DNA of 64,000 nucleotides from an uncultured Caldilinea sp. (GCF_937128415.1 NZ_CAKZMJ010000069.1:1-64000), one strand, 5' to 3'. Shown: positions 39,559 to 63,612, numbered from the stretch's first letter. Program-made: numbers and translations. The notes: a model not told the origin generated them from the sequence alone.

Positions 39559-40668
39559 ATGACCTCTTCAGATCGCGTGCGCGTCGGTGTGATCGGCGTC
39601 GGACAGATCGGCAAGCATCACATCGACAATTACGCCAAAATGCCCAACGTCGAGATCGTCGCCGTTGCGGACATCAACCAGGCCGAGGCGCAGCGCGTCG
39701 CCGCTGCATACGGCATTCCGCACGTCTACGCCAGCGCGCATGACCTGCTGGCCCGCGAGGACATTCAGGCCGTAGACGTCTGTTTGCATAACAACTATCA
39801 CATGCCGGCGACGGTGGCGGCGCTGGAGGCCGGCAAGGACGTCTTCTGCGAAAAGCCGATGGCCGGCGCGTACGTGGATGCGCTGAAGATGTGGGAGACG
39901 GCGCAGCGCACGGGGCGCAAACTGGCGATTCAGTTCGTCACCATGTTCAATAGCGCCGCCAAGGCCGCCAAATATCTGATCGACGCCGGCCATTTGGGGC
40001 GCCTCTATCATGTGCGGTCGGTGGGGCATCGTCGGCGCGGCCGCCCCTTCGTCGATGGCTACGGCAGCCCAACCTTTGTGCAAAAGGAGCATTCGGCGGG
40101 CGGCGCGCTCTACGACATGGGCGTCTATCATATCGCCACTGCGCTCTGGCTGACCGGCAACCCTCGAGTGACGCGCATCACCGGCCGCACCTACCAGGAG
40201 ATTGAAATGGACGCGCGGCGTCGGGAGATCAGCGGTTACAATGTGGAGGAATTGGGCGTCGGCTTCGTGCATTTCGAGAATGGTCTGACGATGGACATCA
40301 TCGAGGCATGGGCTGCGCACATGGACAATCTCGGCTCCAGCCTGATCCTCGGCGACAAGGGTGGAGTGCGGCTCGATCCCTTCGGCTATTTTTTCAGCCT
40401 GGGCCATCTGGACTTCGACGCCACCGCCAATCTGAGCGCCTTTGAGTGGCGGCTCCACAATGTCGCCGAAGAGGGCGACGCCTACGACAGCCCGCAACAA
40501 CACTGGATCGCTGCGCTGCAGGGGCGCGTGCCGCTCATTCCGTCGGCGGAGTGCGCGTTGAACACGATGTTGATTTCAGAGGGCATCTATCTTTCGGAGC
40601 GGCTAGGGCGTGAAGTGACGGCGGAGGAGGTGCTGGCGCACTCGGTCTCAACGGCGCGGCCGATTTGA
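39559..40668 (+). CDS. Gfo/Idh/MocA family oxidoreductase
   Basis: This is a 369-residue NAD(P)-dependent dehydrogenase-like protein. GVIGVGQIGKHHIDNY is the dinucleotide-binding loop; CEKPMAG holds the catalytic Lys; GGALYDMGVYHIATALWL the conserved His. Start ATG 39559 sits 5 bases after AAGGAG; a GTG two codons earlier overlaps that site and was rejected. It shares only family-level features with the first Gfo/Idh gene at 14.3 kb. Neighbouring sugar isomerase suggests a role in sugar or inositol catabolism. Confidence 0.88.
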   Translation: MTSSDRVRVGVIGVGQIGKHHIDNYAKMPNVEIVAVADINQAEAQRVAAAYGIPHVYASAHDLLAREDIQAVDVCLHNNYHMPATVAALEAGKDVFCEKPMAGAYVDALKMWETAQRTGRKLAIQFVTMFNSAAKAAKYLIDAGHLGRLYHVRSVGHRRRGRPFVDGYGSPTFVQKEHSAGGALYDMGVYHIATALWLTGNPRVTRITGRTYQEIEMDARRREISGYNVEELGVGFVHFENGLTMDIIEAWAAHMDNLGSSLILGDKGGVRLDPFGYFFSLGHLDFDATANLSAFEWRLHNVAEEGDAYDSPQQHWIAALQGRVPLIPSAECALNTMLISEGIYLSERLGREVTAEEVLAHSVSTARPI

Positions 40669-40689
40669 AAGTGCGTGATTTGATCCGTT

Positions 40690-40746
40690 TTCGGGCGTAT
40701 ACAGTGCGAATGGGTCGGCAAATGTATACGCCCGAATGCCTTACGC
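40690..40746. terminator. 13-bp inverted repeat downstream of Gfo/Idh gene
   Basis: TTCGGGCGTATAC (40690-40702) and GTATACGCCCGAA (40734-40746) are perfect inverted copies with a 31-bp spacer. It begins 21 bp after the stop at 40668. It could terminate transcription or bind a dimeric regulator for the next gene; no T-run follows. Confidence 0.4.
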
Positions 40747-40921
40747 TTTACGACAACTCTCCGTTGTCTCCTCTTTCGCCTCCATCTACAATTCTGGCTG
40801 AAACGCGCGGACAGGGGTGTATTGCGAAATTTGTCTACAGCCGGTCATCATGGAATGCTGCTCGACATTCTCCCTGGAAAAGATAGCGGTCGGACTCTAC
40901 TACGGATGGAGCAAGGGTGCG

Positions 40922-41197
40922 ATGGATCCTTTGATCAGTTTGGGGCTGATGCTGTGCATCGGGGCTGCAGCCGGTTGGTTTGCCAGCATCATTTTACACG
41001 GCGAAGGGCTCGGCATGGTTGGCAACGTTGTCGCCGGCATCGCCGGCGCGTACGTCGGGCGATGGTTGTTCGACTATTTGCGCATTCCGCCTATCTCCAA
41101 CTGGAGCTACCTGGGGGAATTCATCTATGGCCTTGTCGGCGCTCTCGTCCTTCTTTTGATCTTCGGTCGCTTCTTTATCCACAAAAATCCTCTCTGA
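40922..41197 (+). CDS. GlsB/YeaQ/YmgE family membrane protein
   Basis: This is a 91-residue small membrane protein with three helices: LGLMLCIGAAAGWFASIIL, GMVGNVVAGIAGAYVGRWL and LGEFIYGLVGALVLLLIFG. The Gly-rich spacing matches the transglycosylase-associated (GlsB/YeaQ) family, often stress-induced. The ATG at 40922 gives the family start MDPLISLG; an upstream in-frame reading with Cys-rich sequence was rejected. It is followed by a hairpin terminator and a convergent mrp gene. Confidence 0.85.
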   Translation: MDPLISLGLMLCIGAAAGWFASIILHGEGLGMVGNVVAGIAGAYVGRWLFDYLRIPPISNWSYLGEFIYGLVGALVLLLIFGRFFIHKNPL

Positions 41198-41222
41198 GTG
41201 GGGAGGGCGTTCCTCCCCACTC
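41196..41222. terminator. 11-bp hairpin between convergent genes
   Basis: GAGTGGGGAGG (41196-41206) and CCTCCCCACTC (41212-41222) form a perfect stem with loop GCGTT, overlapping the stop codon of the small membrane protein gene. No T-run is present, so termination may be inefficient. Confidence 0.5.
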
Positions 41223-41284
41223 AGGGAGGAGCACCGACGCCTCAGCCTGCCGGCGTCGATAAGCTCTCTCACTTCATCCGATTT

Positions 41285-42343
<1,059 letters not shown>

Positions 42344-42513
42344 GTGGTGTTTCCTTTGCCGATGGCTCGAACCTCTGGACAAGCGGTTGCTCCGCGCATA
42401 AATATCAATTCGCTTCTCAAAGCGTAAGAGAATATGCGAAGTTTCTCGGTGACTTATATCACGAATCAGAACGCTGTTTCAATTCTCCACCTTTCAAAAT
42501 TGGCGTTCCACAC

Positions 42514-43193
42514 TCAATCGCCGCCGGCGTCGGTTTTCTGCAGAACCCCGACTTCCAGCGCAAAGCGCACCAGGGCCGTGCGCGTCTGCAATCCCAGCTT
42601 GTCCATCATTCGCGACTTATAGGTCTCCACAGTCTTGACGCTCAGGGAGAGCTGCTCGGCGATTTCGCTGTTGCGATATCCCAAAGCCACCAATCGGAAG
42701 ACTTCCGCCTCGCGTTCGCTGAGCAGTTGAAAGCGTTTGGCCGCTTCAGAGAGTTCAGCGGCGACGGGTGCGCTCGCCGGAGGCGGCGTCGCCAACGCGC
42801 GCGCATGGGTGGGATGCAGATAGACGCCGCCCTGCCACACAGTCCGGATCGCCGTCAACAACTCTTTGCCCGCCGATTGTTTGAGCACATATCCGGCGGC
42901 GCCGTGCGCCATCGCCTGGCGCAGATACTGAGCGTCATCGTGCATGGTGAGGATGAGAACGCGACTCTTAGGCGCCTGGGTGCGAATCTGTTCGAGCGCT
43001 TCCAACCCGTTGAGGCAGGGCATGTTGATGTCGAGCAAGATGACATCCGGCTGCAGAAGCGCCGCCTGTCGCACCGCAGCGTAGCCGTCGCCGGCGGTGC
43101 CCACGACGTGCATATCGACTTCTGCATTCAGCATGGCCTCCAGGCCGGCCTGCAATACGGCGTGGTCATCGGCCACCAAAATGCGAATTTTAC

Positions 43194-43197
<4 letters not shown>
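42514..43197 (-). CDS. NarL/LuxR-type response regulator
   Basis: This is a 227-residue two-component regulator. The receiver domain (about 1-120) has the acidic pair in VADDHAVLQ, phospho-acceptor Asp in DVILLDINMPCLNG and Lys in YVLKQSAGKELL. The LuxR-type helix-turn-helix (about 160-225) is LSEREAEVFRLVALGYRNSEIAEQL. It is GTG-started, overlapping the histidine kinase stop by 4 bp, so the two are translationally coupled. It would regulate genes in response to the upstream PhnD-like sensor protein. Confidence 0.93.
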
Positions 43198-44671
<1,474 letters not shown>

Positions 44672-44672
<1 letters not shown>

Positions 44673-45628
44673 CACCGGATTCCCGTGGCCTGAACGAGCC
44701 TGCGCACGCCGTCGTAGGCGGCGTCCTCGATCTCGATGAAACGATCGACGCCTAAATTACGCAGCACGATCTGTCCTTCAGCCTCTTCATGCATGGTGAG
44801 CAACAGCTCGCGCAACAGCGCCTTCTGCCGCGGCGGAAGCGTTGGCGGCACAACCACCGGGGGAATGCCGAACGCCTCGGATTTGTGAATGATGCGGAGA
44901 CGCTCTGACATCCCGGGCTCTCGCTGCAGCGCATAGTCCAGCACTAGACTGTCGACGGCCGCCCCATCGGCGACGCCATTGGCGACTGCTTCGATGGCGC
45001 GATCGTGGCTGTACGTATAGAACGTGCGCCGGAAGAAGGTTTCCGGCGTCTCTCCCAGCTGTTGCACCAGATACGTCGGATAAATGTGACCGGTGAAACT
45101 CATCGGATCGGTGAAGGCGAAAACTTTCCCGCGCAGATCCGCCATGGTTTGGGCGGGGCTGTTGGCAGGAACGATCAGTTGCGAGTAGTAGACCGATTCG
45201 CCGCCGATCTCCGGAGCCAACAGCAGCTCCATGCCAAATTTTTCAGCGCCCACCACATAGGAGTTCGTGCAGATAAAGGCGAGTTCAACCTCTCCTCGTT
45301 CCACCAATTCGTTGAATTCGGCGTAGGTGCGCCGCTGCACCAGGTCCACCGGGCGTCCCAACTTTCGCGACAGATACTCGGCCAACGCGCTGTAACTCGT
45401 CATCGTTCCCTGGGGCGAGAGGATGGCGGCGACGCCCATGCGCAGATGGGCGACTTCCGCCGGCGCAGCGACCGGCAAAGGCGTGCGCTCTTGCAGATCG
45501 ATGAACGGCGCTGCATGGGTGGTCAGGCCAGGTGAACATCCACTCAGCCCTGTTGCGGCGAGGAGCAGCCATCCAACGATAAGCCATCCAACAATAAATA
45601 GGGTGCGAGGGCGCGGCGAACGTTTCAT
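44672..45628 (-). CDS. Phosphate/phosphonate-type (PhnD-like) binding lipoprotein
   Basis: This is a 318-residue periplasmic-type lipoprotein: N-terminal helix and lipobox TGLSGC, then LRMGVAAILSPQGTMTSYSALAEYLSRKLGRPVDLVQRRTYAEF, of which RMGVAAILSPQGT is the family start. LAFICTNSYVVGAEKFG and VFAFTDPMSFTGHIYPTYLV match PhnD folds. No permease or ATPase gene accompanies it; instead a histidine kinase and regulator follow in overlapping frames, so it probably acts as a ligand sensor for the kinase and not as a transporter part. A TTG start 12 bp upstream is possible but lacks a better ribosome site. Confidence 0.85.
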
Positions 45629-45656
45629 AGATTGCTGCAATTATCTATCAAATCGA

Positions 45657-49542
<3,886 letters not shown>

Positions 49543-49552
<10 letters not shown>

Positions 49553-49620
49553 GAGCGGGAGAGATTGAGAGCGGGAGAGGGGGAGAGCGGGAGAGGGGGA
49601 GAGGGGGAGAGATTGGAGGG
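49543..49620. repeat. Polypurine tandem repeat
   Basis: A nearly pure purine tract made of about 16-bp units (GAGATTGAGAGCGGGA and variants such as GAGGGGGAGAGCGGGA) starts at the end of the Fe-S protein gene. The G-runs could form quadruplex or triplex structures. The first bases encode the last residues, GARD, of the protein. Confidence 0.75.
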
Positions 49621-49941
49621 GCTGGAGATTGCGCAGCGGCGCACTGCACTGTGCGGAAGGCTGCCCATCTCCAGTCCTCGATTTCCCCGGCCCTTCCTCT
49701 TCAGAAACTGCTGCTCCTTTTAAAGCCTCCACAAAAGTAAGCGCAGGTTGAAATGGGGAGCATTTCTCCTCAAAAATCTCTTCGCGCTTCTTCGGGTCTT
49801 TTTGAGACTTTGCTTGTTTGATCCATGACGCAACATGGTGAGCAGAGATGTGGACGTTTCTTTGTGTGCACTTTCGTGGATTTTTTTCTTTATCGATCCA
49901 TGGGGGGCGCACGAAGAAGCCCAATTCAAAGAAGGTGAACC
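49553..49941. other. Intergenic region (389 bp)
   Basis: After the polypurine tract the sequence becomes more AT-rich, with T-runs near 49875 that may end transcription. No supported gene, RNA or clear promoter pair was recognised. A long minus-strand frame here lacks start signals and family features. Confidence 0.4.
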
Positions 49942-52308
<2,367 letters not shown>

Positions 52309-52377
52309 CCAGATTGATGCCGGCGCACGCAACACGAAACAGGCGCCACGCCGGAATACGACTGCTCCGTTCTCACG

Positions 52378-53922
<1,545 letters not shown>

Positions 53923-54036
53923 GGGAGCGAACGGTAATAACAGACACTTCGTCACGCGCTGGGTCTATGCTATGCTACCGGTGTAGTCGTCGATTATTTA
54001 ACATTCTTTCGGTGCGCAACGCAAATATGAAGCGAA

Positions 54037-54755
54037 ATGGCGGTCATGGCTGACACGACTTTTATCCTGTTGATACGCCACGGCGAAAATGAATACGTCG
54101 CCAACCACAAACTGGCCGGACGCACGCCGGGCGTTCATCTGAATGACCGAGGTCGCGCTCAGGCGGAGGCGCTGGTGAAACTCCTGGAGGAGCAACCGCT
54201 CGCCGCGATCTACAGCAGCCCGCTCGCGCGTTGCGTCGAAACGGCGAGGCCGCTGGCCGCGGCGCGCAACTTGCCCGTCATCGAAGAGCCGGCTTTTCTC
54301 GAGGTGGACTACGGCGACTGGCACGGCGCCGACCTGCGCGAGCTGGCGAAGCTGCCCGAATGGCGCAAGGTGCAACATACGCCGAGCACTTTTCGCTTTC
54401 CCAACGGCGAGTCGCTGCGCGAGGTGCAAAATCGGGCTGTGGCCGGCGTCGAGATGGTGCGTCAACGCCACCCGAACGAGGTCGTCGCCGTTTTTGCGCA
54501 CGGCGACGTGATCCGCACCACGCTGGCGCACTACCTCGGCGCGCCGCTGGACCTGTTCCAGCGCATCGTTGTTCAGACGGCGTCGATCAGCGTTCTGGCG
54601 TTTCACGATGGCGCGCCGTCGATCCTGGCGATGAACTGGACCGCCACCTTGCCGAAGTTGGAAATCAAAACCGATCCAGCAGCCGCCGCCCACCCAACGG
54701 ATGGATCGGCCCCGTCAGGCGATGCAACAGCCGTGATAGCGACGGCGGAGCGGAG

Positions 54756-54759
<4 letters not shown>
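54037..54759 (+). CDS. Histidine phosphatase (MSMEG_4193-like)
   Basis: This is a 240-residue phosphoglycerate mutase-like phosphatase. The phospho-accepting His is in ILLIRHGENEYV; YSSPLARCVETARPLA, LEVDYGDWHGADLRE and VFAHGDVIRTTLAHYL supply the remaining catalytic residues. A proline/alanine-rich tail of about 25 residues follows the domain. It is the first of three genes (with DUF3090 and SCO1664-like) conserved in order in Actinobacteria and Chloroflexota. A second ATG at 54046 is equally possible. The stop overlaps the next start by 4 bp. Confidence 0.88.
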
Positions 54760-55307
<548 letters not shown>

Positions 55308-55346
55308 CCAGGCGGATCGCAGGCGAGTTTCTCCAATACACCCGCT

Positions 55347-56084
55347 ATGCCTATCGAATTGACGCAAGAACAGGTGCTGGAAATCCTCCGCAGCGGCGAC
55401 ATGGAAGAACAGGGCCTGTTGCCCTATAGCTCCAATCACAGTTTTTTGGTGGTTGTAGAGCACAACAATGTGGCGCTTCCCGCCGTCTACAAGCCGCAGC
55501 GCGGGGAAACGCCCCTCTGGGATTTCGAGTGGGGCACGCTCTGCAAGCGCGAGACGGCCGCCTACGAGGTGAGTCGCGCGCTCGGTTGGAACATGGTGCC
55601 GCCGACGGTGCTGCGCGTCGGCAGCCGCGGCCTGGGCAGCGTGCAACTTTTTGTGGAGCACGATCGAGAAGCGCACTATTTCACGGTCGCCGATGACGCG
55701 CGGTTTGCAGATGCGTTTCGCCGCCTGGCGCTCTTCGATTTTGTCGTCAACAACGCCGACCGCAAAAGCGGCCACTGCTTAATCGGCGCAGACGGTCGTG
55801 TCTGGGCGATCGATCACGGCATTTGCTTTCACACCGAATATAAACTGCGCACGGTGATCTGGGAGTTCAGTTGTGAACCGATCGAAGAGAAGTATCTTTC
55901 TGATCTGGCGACCTTGCGCACCGCCCTGATCCGGGCAGGTGGTCCACTTATGAAACAGCTGGACAGTTTTTTAAGCGCCGCAGAAGTCGCCGCCTTGCGC
56001 AAACGCCTCGACTATCTCCTGCGCACGCGCTGCTATCCATCGCCGCTGCCGCATCGACGCAACTATCCCTGGCCGCCGATTTGA
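55347..56084 (+). CDS. SCO1664 family protein (PI3/PI4-kinase-like fold)
   Basis: This is a 245-residue protein with a lipid-kinase-like core. VYKPQRGETPLWDFEWGTLCKRE supplies the ATP-binding Lys; FDFVVNNADRKSGHCLIG and VWAIDHGICFHTEYKLRTVIW supply the N-x-D-x-K and D-x-G catalytic segments. In Actinobacteria this gene lies beside mshC of mycothiol synthesis; mshC is not in this window. It starts 39 bp after DUF3090 and completes the trio. Real substrate unknown. Confidence 0.87.
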   Translation: MPIELTQEQVLEILRSGDMEEQGLLPYSSNHSFLVVVEHNNVALPAVYKPQRGETPLWDFEWGTLCKRETAAYEVSRALGWNMVPPTVLRVGSRGLGSVQLFVEHDREAHYFTVADDARFADAFRRLALFDFVVNNADRKSGHCLIGADGRVWAIDHGICFHTEYKLRTVIWEFSCEPIEEKYLSDLATLRTALIRAGGPLMKQLDSFLSAAEVAALRKRLDYLLRTRCYPSPLPHRRNYPWPPI

Positions 56085-56163
56085 GAGATTGCCTTTGTTA
56101 TATCCGAAAGTTTGTTAGAGAGCCGAGGTTGACGAGTCTACGAGCGCATTGCCGGAGGTTGAT

Positions 56164-58701
<2,538 letters not shown>

Positions 58702-58707
58702 CGCGGG

Positions 58708-59208
58708 GTGCAGACGCTCACGGTGAAGACTCGTTCCCACGAAGAGACGCGCAGCTTGGCCGAACAGCTCGGCCACGCGCTGCGTGGGGGAGAGGTGCTG
58801 GCGCTGTGCGGGGACCTCGGCGCCGGCAAAACGACCTTTGTGCAGGGGCTTGCCGCAGGGATGGGGGTGCGCAGCCGCATCACCAGCCCCACCTTCATTT
58901 TGATCAACGAACACCTCGCAGACAACGGCTTGCGCCTGGTGCACGTCGACGCCTATCGGCTCGCCGAACAGGCCACCCTCGCCGACGCTGCGACCTTTGG
59001 CCTCACCGACCTGCTCACCGGCGCCGACGGCGATGAACGCACAGTGCTCGCCATCGAGTGGGCCGACCGCATCGCCGCCTTGCTCCCCGCCGACCTGCTG
59101 CGCATCGAGCTGATCATCGACCCTGAAGAGCCCGACGCACGCACCATTCGCCTGACGGCGACGGGCGAGCGAAGCGTTGAGGCATTGCATTCTCTATCCA
59201 TCGCGTAA
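58708..59208 (+). CDS. tsaE: tRNA threonylcarbamoyladenosine biosynthesis ATPase TsaE
   Basis: This is a 166-residue P-loop ATPase of the TsaBDE complex that makes t6A37 in tRNA. Walker A ALCGDLGAGKTTFVQGLA, SPTFILINEH, VHVDAYRL and a switch segment VLAIEWADR are all present. The length is normal. It begins with GTG 6 bp after the preceding stop, probably in the same transcript. The usual tsaB neighbour is not in the window. Confidence 0.93.
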   Translation: MQTLTVKTRSHEETRSLAEQLGHALRGGEVLALCGDLGAGKTTFVQGLAAGMGVRSRITSPTFILINEHLADNGLRLVHVDAYRLAEQATLADAATFGLTDLLTGADGDERTVLAIEWADRIAALLPADLLRIELIIDPEEPDARTIRLTATGERSVEALHSLSIA

Positions 59209-59382
59209 CTTCTCTTCGGCATCCCATCACGCTTTTCTTCTTACGAGGGCTCCGCTTCGGCGATGCAACCACCGGCGCTTTTGCCTCACCGGCTTTGACC
59301 AGACATGATGCTCTCCACAGCTGCAGTGCTCCTTGCACTCGATACGGCCACAGCGGGGGATCTATTTGTGAGGGGGAGGGCA

Positions 59383-59448
59383 ACCACGAAGACACAAAGA
59401 CACGAAGAGATTCTATCTGTTCTCTTTGTGTCTTCGTGTCTTCGTGGT
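59383..59448. repeat. 28-bp hairpin repeat upstream of GxxExxY gene
   Basis: The 28-bp arms 59383-59410 and 59421-59448 are inverted copies with two mismatches, built of ACCACGAAGACACAAAGA-type units. A further partial copy lies at 59459-59488 just before the gene. The same element recurs after the gene. Confidence 0.75.
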
Positions 59449-59491
59449 AAATTACCTAACCACAAAGACACGAAGGCACGAAGGAGAGACC

Positions 59492-59884
59492 GTGAAGCAT
59501 TCTCCCATCCCCGAAGAAGATGAGCGCATTGCCCGTCTGATCGTGGATGCGGCCTATGCGGTGCACAAGAACCTGGGCCCTGGTCTGCTGGAAAATGTGT
59601 ATGAGGTCTGCTTCTGCCATGAGCTGCGTAAACGAGGATTGTCCTTTCGTCGCCAGGTGGTTGTGCCCATCGAGTACGACGGCATTCGGTTTGATGAGGG
59701 CTTGCGCCTCGATGTGCTGGTGGAGGAGCGGATCATCTGTGAGCTGAAAGCGGTGGAGGTCATGCATCCCGTCTACACCGCCCAGCTTTTGACCCAGATC
59801 AAGCTGACCGGCAAGCGCCTCGGCTTCCTGATCAACTTCAACGCGCCGCTGATCAAGGACGGTATCACTCGCATTGCATTATGA
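59492..59884 (+). CDS. GxxExxY protein
   Basis: This is a 130-residue protein with the namesake motif in KNLGPGLLENVYEVCFCHEL and the rest of the PD-(D/E)XK-like core: Glu/Lys in LDVLVEERIICELKAVE, then YTAQLLTQIKLTGKRLGFLINFNAPLIKDGI. GTG start is chosen because AAGGAGAG lies upstream; earlier in-frame residues come from the hairpin repeat. Function is unproven; nuclease-like fold is an inference. The gene and its flanking 25-28-bp inverted repeats look like one cassette. Confidence 0.85.
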   Translation: MKHSPIPEEDERIARLIVDAAYAVHKNLGPGLLENVYEVCFCHELRKRGLSFRRQVVVPIEYDGIRFDEGLRLDVLVEERIICELKAVEVMHPVYTAQLLTQIKLTGKRLGFLINFNAPLIKDGITRIAL

Positions 59885-59890
59885 TAAATG

Positions 59891-59960
59891 ACCACGAAGA
59901 CACAAAGACACGAAGGAAATGAAAGATCTTAAAATCTTCGTGTCTTCGTGCCTTCGTGGT
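59891..59960. repeat. 25-bp hairpin repeat downstream of GxxExxY gene
   Basis: The arms 59891-59915 and 59936-59960 are inverted copies with two mismatches, made of the same ACCACGAAGACACAAAGA units as upstream. Together the two hairpins bracket a 0.4-kb gene. Confidence 0.75.
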
Positions 59961-60111
59961 AAGAAAAACGCCCTATGCCCAACGCCCAAACCCGTGAGAC
60001 CCTCGCCGCCGACATCTGGCGGGCGTGCGACATCCTCCGCCACCGGAATGACGACCGCAGCAGAAGGAGAAGCACGTTTCGGACCGGGCGTTTCCAGAAC
60101 AAGGAAAACGT

Positions 60112-61700
<1,589 letters not shown>

Positions 61701-61704
<4 letters not shown>

Positions 61705-62000
61705 TAACCACCATCGCTATTCCAGAAGCTGAGATCAAGGAGTTGTGCCGGCGGTATCGGGCACGACGACTATCCTTGTTCGGGTCCGTGTTGCGTGAGG
61801 ACTTTGGCCCGCAAAGCGATGTGGACGTGCTGGTGGAGTTCGAGCCGGACACTGCGGTGGGTTTTGTTACCTTGAGCCGCATGGCGCGAGAATTGTCCAG
61901 TCTGCTGGGCAGACCGGTGGATTTGGTGCCTCGCAGCGGCCTGAAACCCGCGATTCGCGAGGCCATTTTGCGCGAGGAGCAGGTGATCTATGCGGCCTGA
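61701..62000 (+). CDS. mntA: MntA-like nucleotidyltransferase antitoxin
   Basis: This is a 99-residue minimal nucleotidyltransferase. LSLFGSVLREDFGPQSDVDVLVEF contains Gly28-Ser29, ten residues, then Asp40-x-Asp42, the GSx10DxD active site of MntA. MntA neutralises HepT by AMPylating a Tyr. ATG overlaps the hsdM stop by 4 bp and the stop overlaps the HepT gene by 11 bp, so the pair is embedded in the restriction-modification operon. Confidence 0.9.
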
Positions 62001-62337
62001 GCGTTTATACCTGATAGACATCCTCCAGGCCGCAGAGGCCATTGAGCGGTTTTTGAAAGGCATCGGTGAGTCCGACTTCATGCAGGATGAACTGCGGCAA
62101 AGCGCCGTGCTGCAAAAGCTCATCGTCGTTGGCGAAGCGGCGGCACGCCTGCCCAAAGGCTTCACCGAGCGACACCCGGAGATTCCGTGGCCGGATATTG
62201 TCGCCTTTCGCAACATCGCCGTACACGAATATTTTGCGGTGGACTGGCGCATCGTTTGGGTGACGGCTACCCAAGACGTGCCGCTGTTACGAGAACAGAT
62301 GACCCGTCTGCTGGATGAGGTAGACGATGGCGAATGA
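61990..62337 (+). CDS. hepT: HepT-like ribonuclease toxin
   Basis: This is a 115-residue HEPN-domain RNase. The catalytic RX4-HxY motif is Arg74, His79, Tyr81 in FRNIAVHEYF, and AVLQKLIVVGEAAARLP is the family's second helix. It is the toxin of the HepT/MntA module. Overlaps of 11 bp with both mntA and hsdS imply coupled translation. All catalytic residues are present, so it is probably active. Confidence 0.9.
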   Translation: MRPERLYLIDILQAAEAIERFLKGIGESDFMQDELRQSAVLQKLIVVGEAAARLPKGFTERHPEIPWPDIVAFRNIAVHEYFAVDWRIVWVTATQDVPLLREQMTRLLDEVDDGE

Positions 62338-62881
62338 AATCCAGAACATTCCCGAGGGCTTCAAGATAACCGAACTCGGCCCCCTGCCCGAAGATTGGCA
62401 GGTGGTGAGGTTGGGGGAGGTGGTGGAAACCAAGAGTGGCGGGACACCCGATAGAGGTAAGCCGGAGTATTTCGGCGGTCCGATCGCGTGGGTCAAATCG
62501 GGAGAGTTGAATGACACTGAGGTTAAGTTCGCAAGCGAAAGCCTGACTGAGAGCGGATTGAAGAATTCAAATGCCAAAATATTTCCAAAAGGCACGTTAT
62601 TACTTGCAATGTATGGCGCTACTGCTGGAAAAGTAGGGTTGTTGGGACTGGACGCTGCCACTAATCAAGCAATTTGTGCAATTTTCCCATATCCGCATCT
62701 TCTCTCAGATTACTTATTCTATACCCTGATTCACTTAAGAGAAGATTTGTTGAATCAACGATATGGCGGTGCGCAGCCAAACATTAGCCAGACCATAATC
62801 AAAAATCTTCCCATCCCCCTCCCCCCGCTCCCCGAGCAGCGAGCGATCGCGCACGTGTTGCGGACGGTGCAGCCCATGTAG
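62327..62881 (+). CDS. hsdS: Type I restriction specificity subunit, N-terminal half (split HsdS)
   Basis: This is a 184-residue first half of HsdS with one target-recognition domain: GPLPEDWQVVRLGEVVETKSGGTPDRG start, MYGATAGKVGLL and LPPLPEQRAIAHVLRTVQ at the junction helix. Translation then ends at a TAG formed by palindrome P3 directly after PM. A full HsdS would continue with a central conserved helix and a second recognition domain. Part of that central region is missing. Whether two half-subunits assemble is unknown; half-length HsdS proteins can dimerise in other systems. Confidence 0.85.
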   Translation: MANEIQNIPEGFKITELGPLPEDWQVVRLGEVVETKSGGTPDRGKPEYFGGPIAWVKSGELNDTEVKFASESLTESGLKNSNAKIFPKGTLLLAMYGATAGKVGLLGLDAATNQAICAIFPYPHLLSDYLFYTLIHLREDLLNQRYGGAQPNISQTIIKNLPIPLPPLPEQRAIAHVLRTVQPM

Positions 62882-62905
62882 GGGCGAAACATGTTTCGCC
62901 CCTAC
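62878..62905. repeat. Palindromic element P3 at the hsdS break
   Basis: A perfect 28-bp palindrome, arms 62878-62891 and 62892-62905, pattern GTAGGGGC-GAAA-CA|TG-TTTC-GCCCCTAC. In the upstream hsdS frame it gives the stop TAG. In the downstream hsdS frame it reads VGAKHVSPL without a stop. Confidence 0.88.
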
Positions 62906-62907
62906 GG

Positions 62908-63612
62908 GAGACCGAAATCGGCCCCCTGCCCGAACATTGGCAGGTGGTCAGGTTGGGGGAGGTGGTCTCCGTTGGACCATCTCGTACGATGCGAGAAGAA
63001 CGACTCTTTGTACCGTTCATCCCGATGTCAATAATCCCAGAAAATGGAATCTTTATTTCTCGGTGGGAATTGAGAGCGCCGGAAGAAGTGCGTAGTGGCG
63101 TGACTGTTTCAGAAGGTGACTTTCTATTAGCCAAAATAACCCCTTGTCTTGAGAATGGGAAACAAGGCATTGTTAGGGGCATACCCGGAGGATGGGGATA
63201 TGCAACTACAGAAGTTTTTCCCATTCGCCCAAAAGACGAACTGAACACAGAATTCCTGGCTTTGTATCTTTTGCAACCAGAAGTGAGACAAGACCTTGCT
63301 GCAAAGATGGAAGGTACAACTGGCAGACAGCGTCTTCCAAAATCGGTTGTGTTATCTCTTCTCATTCCCCTCCCCCCTCTCTCCGAGCAACGCGAGATTG
63401 CGCGCATCCTGCAGGCGGTAGATCGGCGCATCGCGGCGGAGGAGGCGTATGCCCGCGCGCTGGGGGACCTCTTCAAGACCCTGTTGCACGATCTGATGAC
63501 CGCACGACGGCGGGTGCCGGTGGCTGCCATTGAAATCTTAGGGGCAAGGCAGTGCCTTGCCCCTACAGCGATCAAAACAATTCAATCAAGGACGGGGCAT
63601 GATGCGTTATGA
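62908..63612 (+). pseudogene. Type I specificity subunit, C-terminal half (split HsdS)
   Basis: This frame is +1 relative to the first half and continues ETEIGPLPEHWQVVRLGEVVS, a normal HsdS second-domain start, then WELRAPEEVRSGVTVSEGDF and LPPLSEQREIARILQAVDRR. A GTG at 62944 could start it, giving 222 residues. The last part is altered: palindrome P4 encodes LGARQCLAPT and a short random tail follows. It may be a second half-subunit or the remnant of one disrupted gene. Its stop lies inside the transposase gene start. Confidence 0.75.
63539..63565. repeat. Palindromic element P4 at the end of split hsdS
   Basis: Pattern TAGGGGC-AAGG-CA-G-TG-CCTT-GCCCCTA, a 13-bp palindrome with one central base. 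It is read in frame as LGARQCLAPT and has replaced the natural C-terminus of the second hsdS half. Confidence 0.82.
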
